Shown here: positions 13,490 to 24,500 of the stretch, piece by piece
How the letters are laid out: the number at the start of each line of letters is the position of its first letter
Position numbering within the stretch: the first letter of the stretch is position 1
Assembly (NCBI GenBank): GCA_027922465.2
Contig: BQMF02000292.1
Span: forward strand, 62,001-126,000
Length of the DNA: 64,000 bases
Source of the DNA: Turritopsis dohrnii
Lineage: Eukaryota > Cnidaria > Hydrozoa > Anthoathecata > Oceaniidae
Direction: 5' to 3'
The notes under the pieces: generated by a model
Told to the model about the DNA's origin: nothing
Seen by the model: the letters and a program-made list of their open reading frames with translations, nothing else
Databases searched by the model: none
Position numbers and translations under genes: made by a program

Positions 13490-15969
13490 AGAAAATCATT
13501 TTAATACCACTTTATGCAATTTATATTTTTAAACCGCATATTTAAAGATTGTGTTAAATTTTCAAGGGTGAACTTTGGCTATTTTGTCGATTGATTATGA
13601 GTATGACCTTTGCATGTCCTCATGTGACTTATCACATTTGCATGAAAAAACTTTTGTGATTATATCTAAACCACAGGATTTGAATGCACTTTTAAGGCTT
13701 GATCGGCATCTTATGATTGATAAATCGCTACCACGGTCGCCATTTTATAAATACAATAAAAACAAACGACCCCACTATTTACAGGATAATCTAACAGTGG
13801 TTCCAGGACAAATCAGTAACCCGGTATCAACCAAGACATAGAATAAGCCGTTTTGCTTGGCTTTTGGAGATAGCACATTATAGTCTTAACGCGTTGTATC
13901 GAATAAGGAGATAAAACAAGATCAGACTGTCGTTTGAAGGAGATTTTGCGCTTTTTCTTGGAGAAAGCTCACGGAGAAAGAACAAAATAATCCTGAAAAG
14001 CTTGAAAACAATCTGGGCTCATTTTTTTCCAAAAATGGAGATAGAACAAAATAATACTCACATAGCGTTTTGTAAAGTTTTAGATAAGTTATCTGTGAAA
14101 GCATACAATCTGTGACTCAAACTTAACACCAAATAAAACGTAAATGTTTCCATTTGTTTTTTGCAGCCAATGATTCTAGATTTTTTTCAAGATCTTTCTT
14201 CCAATAAAATAGAAATTTTTCCAATAAAGATTCATCCCACAATTTTAGTAGTGCTTCATAGTTATCTAAGACCTTTTTGTAGCACTTGGCTCGGACAGTC
14301 CATCTCGTTACGCAAAGCTTGTGCAACTTGGTGACGCTGCGTTCAGCCCTATCTCTATCTTCAAATTCTCCCTCGATGTTTTCCATTATTTTACCGAGCA
14401 TCGTTTCGCGTTTAGGAGAGTACTTAACTAGTACACAAATTCCAACAACTGTCCCTAGAGTATCACGAAGAATCGAACAATCTTGGGTGAGTGATTTGAC
14501 AGCTAAACTCAAAGAGTGCCCCTGACAATGAACTGCTACTGCTTTTGGTTGTTCCTGAGTAATTTGAGTTGATACTCCAGATCGTACTCCCATCATATTA
14601 CATCGTAAGTTTGACCGCGGCAATTATCAAAGCTTAGGTGGCATCTAAGCAAAATATCTTTAAAAGACTTGACAATAGTGTCACTTTTAATGTTTTTAAT
14701 TCATAAATTCCAACAAAGTCCTCAAACACATCAAAATTTTCATCAACAGACCGGACACAAAATGATAATTGTTCTAAATTAGTAATGTCAGTTCCTTCGT
14801 CAGCCAAAGTTGAAAAGTATTTTCTTTCGCGTATTTCAGTTAATTTTTCTCTTAAAACATGGGAGGCAATGATGTGCAATAGCTCATTTTGTACGTCATG
14901 ATGTGTATATTTATGTCCAATCTACCCTTGCAAGTGTTTGACTATGTTTTCATCTTTTGTTCCAAGAAGAATTAGAGCTTGAGTCAGGTTATCATTACCA
15001 TCATGACCTTGTAATGGCATTCCTTTTCGACCAAGATATATCAAGCATCTGATAACATCAATGAGGTACTTGCGTTCACCTTGTCTCCTTTTCATAAATT
15101 GGTTATCAATCATATCCCCAACATCACCGCATTCAGGAACAACCATATGGTATACTGACGAAGTTTGATGCCAAGTGGATTCTTGATGAATTTGAAAACA
15201 TTTAGGAGCTCTTTTCCATGACAAAAATCCCTTTGATATATAGGCATCTTCTTTGTTTCTTTGATCTTTTAAGTTGCCAAGTCTTTCTTGGGTATGACAG
15301 AAGAAACATAAAATAGAATCATTCCTACAAAAAAGGAAGAATCAGTGAGGTTTCAATACATAATCTGTTGTTAACTGAAAAGCAACCCGATACGTGACTC
15401 GATAATTTCCATGATCGCAGCAATAAAAAAAGCCCGGTTGCCTTGATGGGCTTCATACTAGATAACAGATTAATAAAGCAATACTAGATACCACCAAACC
15501 TTCCACTGTTCAAAATCCTTTCAAAATCTTCTCAAAATTTATTTCGGACGACTTACTGAACTCACTGTCCTGAAGAGACACTTACTTTTCATTGTAGTAA
15601 AGCCATGGGTATTTTTGAAACCAGTGAGCTTGACATGAACGTAACTTCGAACCGGAGCCACTTTTCGTTTTCGGAAAACTAACCAGGAGGAGGATGAAAA
15701 GGTTTATCATCGTTGAGTTGTAGAGCAACCGTCACTGGCGTTCTCGTATTATTTTCTCTCTGTGACGACTCCTGCGATGGTTTAACACTATTAGTAGATG
15801 ACTTTTCACAATTGCTTTTCAAAAATATTGTAATACACGACTGCTTACGATTCATATCTTTCTTCTTCAAACTGATATTTAATTCACATGCTTCATGCGA
15901 TTCGAAAATGGCAATGCAATAGGATCATTAAATATTTTTTTTCTTTATTTGTTATTTTACTAAGCCTTC

Positions 15970-16000
15970 TTCTGTATGATAATTAAATTATCATACAGAA
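15970..16000. repeat. Near-perfect palindrome, 15-bp arms
   Basis: The arm TTCTGTATGATAATT and its exact reverse complement are separated by one base. It lies between the hAT N-terminus and the Helitron cluster and could be a hairpin end of an element. Confidence 0.8.
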
Positions 16001-16364
16001 TTTTTGTAGCACGAGCTACTTGTAATTCAAAAATACAGTCAAAAAGGAAAAATTATCTATCGCTTTTTAAACATTTTGATTGCTCGAAAAATAGTTTACC
16101 CGTGTTAGATAGTCAGGCAAGGATACCTTAGGAAACACTGGCAAACATGTTGCCACGTTCTGCCACTGCTGCTTTTTGTCTAAAATGCTTAATCAGTTAG
16201 TTTCTTTGTATTTAGTTAATGTATTGTTTTCAAAGCCAAGTCAACGCGGAATATAAAACTAACAATAATAATAAAAACAAAACGTTATTCCTATTAGTTC
16301 ATCAACCAAAAAAAGTCACGTTCGATTGCGGCTGCAAAGTATTTGCTTCGAACTCACGTCGCAC

Positions 16365-18620
16365 ACAAAAAAAGAAATAATTTCGCTCACAACTCGATCT
16401 ACCATTTTGCGTGACTTACAGACAAACAAACAAACAAACAAACAGACGAAGAATTGGCTATTAATATGTAGACTCGCCGCCCAGGTTCAGCCTGCGTTGT
16501 GTCACCTCCCAAAGAGTTCACGAAAAATGGAATTAAGGAATTGACAATAGAAAGTGTTACCGACTTGTAGAACTCGAAATTCTGAGGAAGAAAATGTATG
16601 GGATCATATGTCTATGACGCCCCGTTACAGAGATATCATTGTTCAAAGATTTTGATGACGTCACAGACCCCTCCCCAAAAAAATTAGACCCAAATTTTTT
16701 GTCACCCCATCGCCTGTATCGTGCACCCCAAAAAACGTCAGTTATTCCTATTGGTTACGGAGATAATTTTCCCTAAACGTCACATTCGATTAGGGTCTCA
16801 ATACAATGGTTTCACACTGACGTCGCGCGCACAAGAAGAGAAATAATTTATGTGTGATCTTACATTGCTGACTCTCTTTCGCAGTTAACATCTACCATTT
16901 TGCGTGACTTACAAACAAACAAACAAACAGACAGACAGAGAATCAGGTATTAATATAAAGACTAGCCGCCAAGGCGGCGTCGCTCGCCGCCCATGTCCAC
17001 CTGCTCTGTATCACTGTATCAATAGACGTCAAATTTCCTTATAACGGCTCGTATAACTTGTGCTCAACCAGAACCAGATTCGAAGTCACAACCTCTGGTA
17101 AAACCACTCTTTTATCAGTGTAACAAAACACTCAAAATGTAGAGAGACAAAACTTCAACTTTTTATTAACTTTTCTTATCAAAAAAGTTACGCGCTCCAA
17201 CATGGGTGCTATCAAACGTAAGGGGGAAATGGTTTCTCTTCTTAAAAAGTTCACACAGAGGAGAGAAAAAAGGCACGTGCTAAATGAATAAATAGAATAA
17301 AAAAACGTTCGATCAGAACGTGTAACAATTAAAAGAAGAAATTAATTTATTAAAAGAAAAGCAAAAAAAAAACCATTTTGTTTTGATATGATACTCTTAT
17401 TTTACCTATCGGTTTTCAAACATTTAAAAAAAAGTTCACCCGTCTCAGACAGTCAGGTAAGAGTTAGTGGCAAACCGAACATATGATGCCACGTTCTGCC
17501 ACTGCTGCTTTTTGTCCAAAATGTTTAATCAGTTAGTTTATTTGTATTTAGTTGATGTACTGTTTTCAAAGCCAAGTCAACGTGAACTATAAAACTAACA
17601 ATAATAATAAAAACAAAACGTTATTCCTATTAGTTCATCAGCCAAACAAAGTCACGTTCGATTGGGGCTGCAATGTATTTGCTTCGAACTCACGTCGCAC
17701 AGAACAAAGAAATAATTTCGCTCAGAACTTAATCTACCATTTTGCGAGACTTACAAACAAACGAACAAACAAACAAACAAACAGAGTGACAGAAGCCTGC
17801 GTTCTGGCACCATCTGCTCCAAGTTATTGCACTTAAAACCAGTGATAAGACTTCGTTTGCTGCTGGCTTTGTCACTTAATAAAGCTCGTTTGCACGTGAA
17901 GTGAAATACGTTCCTGGTGTTTCAAATCTTGCATGCTCTTAACTCAGCCGTTCATTGTCGTGGTCGCATTTAAAATGTTAGTAGACTTTCTTGCTTTACA
18001 CAATGCATTCCGAACGTGAACTTCAGATGGTTTTAATTAACGATTTTAAACCAATCAAATATCAGCTTAACAATACACTCAAAACGCAGAGAGAAAAAAC
18101 TTTTCAACTTATTATTAGCTTTTGGTTTACGCTCTCTAACATGGGTGCTGTCAGAAGTAGGTGAAAAAATGGTTTCTCTTAAAAAGATAACACGGGAGGA
18201 GAAAAAAATGCACGTGTTAAATGAATGAAATGAATTAAAAAACGTTCGGTCAGATTAAAATTGATTAAAAGAAATCGATTAAAAGAAATTATGACAACTA
18301 TTAAGACAGAAGTAAAAAAAAGAATTTGTTTCGGTTTTTAAACATTTTGATTATTCGAAAAAAAGTTCACCCGTCTCAAACAGTCAGGAAAGCGTTAAGA
18401 TACATTGGCAAACCACACATGCTGCTTTTTGTCCAAAATGTTTAATCAGTTAGTTTCTTTGTATTTAGTTGATCTATTGTTTCCAAAGCCAAATCAACGT
18501 GGAATATAAAACTAACAATAATAATAAAAACGAAACGTTATTCCCATTGGTTCATCAGCCGAAAAAAGTCACGTTCGATTGGGAGTTGCAATGTATTTGC
18601 TTCGAACTCGCGTCGCACAC
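16365..18620. repeat. Tandem duplication, copy 1
   Basis: This segment is repeated at 18619-20883 with an offset of 2254 bases in its left part and 2263 in its right part. The shift comes from an indel of about 9 bases near 17435 (against 19680). The copies are otherwise nearly identical, so the event is recent. The breakpoints fall in homologous Helitron sequence (AAAAAGAAATAATTTCGCTC), pointing to unequal crossing-over. Confidence 0.85.
16473..16961 (-). mobile_element. Short Helitron derivative bounded by direct head-to-tail joints
   Basis: This 489-bp copy starts with a variant 3' end (CTCGCCGCCC instead of CTAGCCGCC), directly abutting the 5' end of the copy to its left (TATTAATATGTAGA). 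It ends with TATTAATATAAAGA directly abutting the CTAG end of the next copy. No host base separates the units. The same unit recurs at about 18728-19215 within the tandem duplication. Confidence 0.7.
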
Positions 18621-20883
18621 AAAAAAAGAAATAATTTCGCTCACAACTCGATCTACCATTTTGCGTGACTTACAGACAAACAAACAAACAAACAAACAGA
18701 CGAAGAATTGGCTATTAATATGTAGACTCGCCGCCCAGGTTCAGCCTGCGTTGTGTCACCTCCCAAAGAGTTCACGAAAAATGGAATTAAGGAATTGACA
18801 ATAGAAAGTGTTACCGACTTGTAGAACTCGAAATTCTGAGGAAGAAAATGTATGGGATCATATGTCTATGACGCCCCGTTACAGAGATATCATTGTTCAA
18901 AGATTTTGATGACGTCACAGACCCCTCCCCAAAAAAATTAGACCCAAATTTTTTGTCACCCCATCGCCTGTATCGTGCACCCCAAAAAACGTCAGTTATT
19001 CCTATTGGTTACGGAGATAATTTTCCCTAAACGTCACATTCGATTAGGGTCTCAATACAATGGTTTCACACTGACGTCGCGCGCACAAGAAGAGAAATAA
19101 TTTATGTGTGATCTTACATTGCTGACTCTCTTTCGCAGTTAACATCTACCATTTTGCGTGACTTACAAACAAACAAACAAACAGACAGACAGAGAATCAG
19201 GTATTAATATAAAGACTAGCCGCCAAGGCGGCGTCGCTCGCCGCCCATGTCCACCTGCTCTGTATCACTGTATCAATAGACGTCAAATTTCCTTATAACG
19301 GCTCGTATAACTTGTGCTCAACCAGAACCAGATTCGAAGTCACAACCTCTGGTAAAACCACTCTTTTATCAGTGTAACAAAACACTCAAAATGTAGAGAG
19401 ACAAAACTTCAACTTTTTATTAACTTTTCTTATCAAAAAAGTTACGCGCTCCAACATGGGTGCTATCAAACGTAAGGGGGAAATGGTTTCTCTTCTTAAA
19501 AAGTTCACACAGAGGAGAGAAAAAAGGCACGTGCTAAATGAATAAATGGAATAAAAAAACGTTCGATCAGAACGTGTAACAATTAAAAGAAGAAATTAAT
19601 TTATTAAAAGAAAAGCAAAAAAAAACCATTTTGTTTTGATATGATACTCTTATTTTACCTATCGGTTTTCAAACATTTAGATTGCTTAAAAAAAAAGTTC
19701 ACCCGTCTCAGAAAGTCAGGTAAGAGTTAGTGGCAAACCGAACATATGATGCCACGTTCTGCCACTGCTGCTTTTTGTCCAAAATGTTTAATCAGTTAGT
19801 TTCTTTGTATTTAGTTGATGTACTGCTTTCAAAGCCAAGTCAACGTGAACTATAAAACTAACAATAATAATAAAAACAAAACGTTATTCCTATTAGTTCA
19901 TCAGCCAAACAAAGTCACGTTCGATTGGGGCTGCAATGTATTTGCTTCGAACTCACGTCGCACAGAACAAAGAAATAATTTCGCTCAGAACTTAATCTAC
20001 CATTTTGCGAGACTTACAAACAAACGAACAAACAAACAAACAAACAGAGTGACAGAAGCCTGCGTTCTGGCACCATCTGCTCCAAGTTATTGCACTTAAA
20101 ACCAGTGATAAGACTTCGTTTGCTGCTGGCTTTGTCACTTAATAAAGCTCGTTTGCACGTGAAGTGAAATACGTTCCTGGTGTTTCAAATCTTGCATGCT
20201 CTTAACTCAGCCGTTCATTGTCGTGGTCGCATTTAAAATGTTAGTAGACTTTCTTGCTTTACACAATGCATTCCGAACGTGAACTTCAGATGGTTTTAAT
20301 TAACGATTTTAAACCAATCAAATATCAGCTTAACAATACACTCAAAACGCAGAGAGAAAAAACTTTTCAACTTATTATTAGCTTTTGGTTTACGCTCTCT
20401 AACATGGGTGCTGTCAGAAGTAGGTGAAAAAATGGTTTCTCTTAAAAAGATAACACGGGAGGAGAAAAAAATGCACGTGTTAAATGAATGAAATGAATTA
20501 AAAAACGTTCGGTCAGATTAAAATTGATTAAAAGAAATCGATTAAAAGAAATTATGACAACTATTAAGACAGAAGTAAAAAAAAGAATTTGTTTCGGTTT
20601 TTAAACATTTTGATTATTCGAAAAAAAGTTCACCCGTCTCAAACAGTCAGGAAAGCGTTAAGATACATTGGCAAACCACACATGCTGCTTTTTGTCCAAA
20701 ATGTTTAATCAGTTAGTTTCTTTGTATTTAGTTGATCTATTGTTTCCAAAGCCAAATCAACGTGGAATATAAAACTAACAATAATAATAAAAACGAAACG
20801 TTATTCCCATTGGTTCATCAGCCGAAAAAAGTCACGTTCGATTGGGAGTTGCAATGTATTTGCTTCGAACTCGCGTCGCACAC
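18619..20883. repeat. Tandem duplication, copy 2
   Basis: Second copy of the unit at 16365-18620. To the right, similarity continues only at the lower level shared by all Helitron copies (for example GAAGTAATTTC in place of GAAATAATTTC). Confidence 0.85.
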
Positions 20884-21532
20884 AAAAAAAGAAGTAATTT
20901 CGCTCACAACTCAATCTACCATTTTGCGTGAGTTACCAACAAACAAACAAACAAACAAATAGATAGACAGACAGAGAATCGGTTATTAATACATAGATGC
21001 ATCACTTAGTATTAATACCATGAATATCTATTTGCAACATAAGAAATACATCAACAATATTTTAACTTAAACAATATTTAAACATGCGTGTCAAGGCTGT
21101 TTCAAACGCCGGATAATGGAAACTAATGGAAGCTTAATTACTAGGGGACTGGGGCGAGTTCGGAAAAATGTAAATAAAGTTTCACAGAAAATTACCTAAA
21201 TTAAGTTGTTTAAAAACATGGGAAAATTTAGAGTATTCCTGGTTAAATTATCAAAACCCAGTGGGATTGGGACAGAAGTTTATGTGTCCGTTAGCAAAGA
21301 TTTGAAAATTAGCGCGAGAACTTCCAAATAAACACCTGAGCGTCATACACCATCGGTTGGTAGAAAACAAATATCAGAATATTTTATTGGATTTTGGAAC
21401 CTACAAAGTTTTACCACTGAAGTATTTCGGTTTAATTGACAATATACACGTCAACCTTCTCATTTATGATTATTTTACATTGCGTTCATTTTTATTCTTT
21501 TGGAAGACCGGTTATATTTTTTGGCAAAAATT

Positions 21533-24500
21533 ATGGCTGAATATTCTAATCCCCTTGATAAACTTTGTCGAATCTGTGGCAATATTTTGAATGGCAGGGT
21601 AACACACAAAGTCTCCGATTATACTGAACGTCTGGAAAGAGCATTTAAAGACAATTCTAAAATGGACCAAGCAGAAGTTCACCCTAAATTTTTCTGTCAC
21701 TCATGTTACTCTACTGCCCTTAATTGTGAAACAAGGTCATGGCAAACTTCCAAACTTGCAGTAAATTGGCACTTCAAATCAGCAGCAGATATGGTAACAG
21801 AAAAATCAAAAGGTGGAAGGCCTCGAAAAGTTAAAAGGACTGGGAATGGAGGTCGACCGAAAAAGCCACCATCACCATCTAAGATGACAGCACAAGATAT
21901 CATAAACCTCACCCCATCAAAACCAATCCCTAAAAAGATTGAAGACTGCATATCCCATGTTTTAAAAATCAAGATGCAACAATCCTCTACAAGCAACATC
22001 ATACAACTAAAAACAAAAGGCCCTCAGGTATGTTTTTACTTATTATATTTCAATCAAAAGCAAACAATGCATGTAAAATATTCACATTTAGCCTATCACA
22101 TTAACACGTGTAAACATACCTCGTAAAAACACAGATGAAACATGTTCCCGAACAATTTCCAACAGAAGCAAGTCAGCCAACAATATACTGCAACTAATTT
22201 CAGGAGATACATCTTCAGCATTTTGTAAACAAACTGCAAACTTAGTCAAAAGTTGTGGACAGGAGGCAAGACAACAAATTGTAAAAGATATGACAGAAAA
22301 AGTAGCTATATCCTCAGAAATCGCAGCTGCCATGAAAGCAACATTAAATCTACCTTGGAATTTAATGAGGGAAATGTCAAGATGGTTAGCTACTTTTAAT
22401 GTAAAGCTACCTTCAGAGAAAAATGTCAGGCAAATTACAAAAGAATGGGTTGGTAAATGCTTGAATGCAGAATTAGCACCTTTTTCCCAGAAAATTCACG
22501 GGAGGAGAGATGTATCAATCATTCAAAGTCCTTGGGCTTATATATACAACGTTGTAGCACATATACTATTAAGATTAGACCACCTTGAAGAACATAAACA
22601 AATTGTCAATCACAATTTTATACCATCTGGTGAGCTACATGTTAAAATTGGTGGAGACCATGGTGGAAATTCTTTCAAAATGGCTTATCAGATTGGGAAC
22701 ACCAAACATCCCAACAGCAAAGAAAACACAACTGTTTTTAGCATATTCGAGGGCAAAGATTCCATAGTAAACTTGAGGATTTGCCTGGAGAGGTACAGAA
22801 ATCAAATCAATTTCTTGCAAAATCGACAATGGCATGACAGAATTATTCGAATATTCTTATATGGCGATTATCAGTTTCTGACAGCAATGTATGGTCTTTC
22901 TGGAGCAAATGGTACATAGATATTTAATCCATTATTGTAATTAGTATTCCATTGTCCACTAACATTCTCTGTTAAACCATTTCATTATGTAAAGCCATCT
23001 GGTTTCAAATTAATTTTGTTTGTGGCTTTAGGTTCATGATTTTTTTTTTCTAAAATAGAAAATGAATGAAAAGAAATGAAAACCGTTGTTTCATATTTCA
23101 GGTAAACATTGTTGCTTATGGTGCCTTATAACTTCAACAGAAATGCAAGTACCAGTATTCGTGCGAGGGAAAATGGAAAAAAGGTCACTCCACAACATAT
23201 CAACAGATTTGCAGAAATTTAAAGAAAATGGTTCCAAGTTAAAAGATGCCAAAAAATACAATAATGTAGTACATGAAATCTTTTTCGACATACCTATTAA
23301 CCAGGTATGTATATAACTGCATTATTAGTAGAGTATCTTTACTTCAAGTAGAGTGCTCAACACAAGTCTAGAGTGGAGCTATGATATCAGCGGAAGAAAT
23401 AATTAAATATAATATAACTGCATTATATAACCATAATAATGTACAAAAGATTACATTTCTTCTTTGCATAAACTAGAAATTCACACAAATCTTTTTTAGG
23501 TTTCTATCCCTGGACTCCACCTTACACTTGGTATTTACTTGAAGATGTTTCAAATGTTTGAGTCATTTTGTTATATACTTGACGAGGAAATGGCCATAAA
23601 ACATTCCCATAACTATTGTTCCAATGACATCAATTTCCTTGAACATGTAGAGGATGTAAAAACATGCAGGTATCACAAACTACATTATGTATAAAATATA
23701 ACTCCAGTCTATATGCATTATTCAAAGCAACTTTCCTTGTTCATTCTAGAAATTTGCAAAGTCAACTTGATGTGCTACTGGAAAAAGAAAAAGTTCTACA
23801 AGAACAGATCAACTGGATGGTCATCAATGAGCGTTTAACAGAAAGTGATGCCAAAATACGTTACCAACCCTGTTGTGAAAAAATACAAAGTGCCATTAAT
23901 AACCATCGCATATCTATTGATGATTTAAAGAAAAAAATGAAAGCCAATACCTCTTTTGGTCCTTGCATTTTGTCATTGGATAAGACCTTAAAAGATCTTC
24001 ATGTGGAAAGGCAAGCCTATCATAGCAAAAGCTTTATTGGAAATCATTGCCATACACTGCTAAAGGTATGGAACAAAAGTGTTTTATTGATATATGTATA
24101 ACTCCCAGATAATCTATGAATTTGAAAAATTTACTATCATTCTGAAAGGATTGTAACATCGAGATATTATGCAACAGTATTCCGAAGATCATAGAAGAAA
24201 ACTGTGATGATACTTATCTGAAGAACAAGGCAATCATTGAATGTGAAAAATTCAAACGTTTGTTTAATCTGTATGGAAAATGCCATAATATCTTCAACTC
24301 ATCAGAAGAGATGACAGATACAATGTTAGAAACTTTAGGTATGCATTATAAACAAAACATGTATAAACTCTTAGAGCAGTTAGGACCACTTGACCAGAAT
24401 TCGTCGCTAAAATAATCATGATTTATTATAAAGAATTGCCTCGATAATTTTATTTTACTGTTCTATTTGAATACATCCGATTGAATGATGACGATCTAGC

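Larger units (their letters stand above)
10272..14061 (+). mobile_element. DDE DNA transposon with inverted ends, inserted in the hAT gene
   Basis: The ends form an inverted repeat of 25 bases with two mismatches, beginning GTGAG at 10272 and ending CTCAC at 14061. Right-end subterminal copies of a GGAGATAGAACAAAATA motif occur near 13866, 13906, 13972 and 14037, with another near 11445. The flanks read TTAG (left) and ATAG (right), compatible with a 3-4 base target duplication. Deleting the element joins the two hAT coding halves in frame. Inside are a Mutator-like fragment and a degraded DDE transposase. Superfamily is uncertain; Sola-type is a guess from the 4-base site. Confidence 0.7.
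4711..15870 (-). pseudogene. hAT transposase (DUF4371/ZMYM1-like), split by two nested transposons
   Basis: One hAT transposase reads leftward in three blocks. Block 14062-15870 has the Thr/Ser-rich N-terminus (15679-15870), a TTF-type zinc finger (about 15240-15680, with CQAHWFQKYPWL), a DUF4371 segment (EGTDITNLEQLSFCVR near 14790) and RNase H-fold parts (NMMGVRSGVS, VHCQGHSLSLA). Block 9566-10271 continues with IQGKALANMTIKFL and ends in the dimerisation signature ATSATPERSFSMLRR. Block 4711-4830 supplies the last residues and the stop (TAG at 4711-4713). The breaks at 14061/10272 and 9566/4830 are filled by a DDE element and a CACTA-like element. Removing the DDE element restores a plausible frame. 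Introns are likely near 15300-15580. The hAT ends were not located. Confidence 0.8.
16050..20997 (-). mobile_element. Cluster of non-autonomous Helitron copies
   Basis: Several partial and complete copies of the 830-bp family defined at 25598-26427 lie here in one orientation. Diagnostic pieces are the hairpin end CTAGCCGCCAAGGCGGC (16962, 19216), the (CAAA)n/(CAGA)n tract and the opposite end TATTAATATNNAGA (16472, 16961, 18727, 19215, 20997). The 20997 end is followed by T, as expected for an A/T Helitron site. The ORFs at 16326, 17552, 18469, 19815 and 20732 are repeat translations and not genes. Confidence 0.75.

Noticed and set aside
13575..13841. 88-residue ORF after the DDE transposase
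   Set aside because: It begins without ATG and has no recognised domain; it may be a scrap of the element but is not supported as a gene.
16326..20962. Repeated ORFs of 72-109 residues with a TNKQTNKQTNK-type tail
   Set aside because: They arise from the CAAA tract and the Helitron body, lack codon-level conservation, and are duplicated only because the DNA is.
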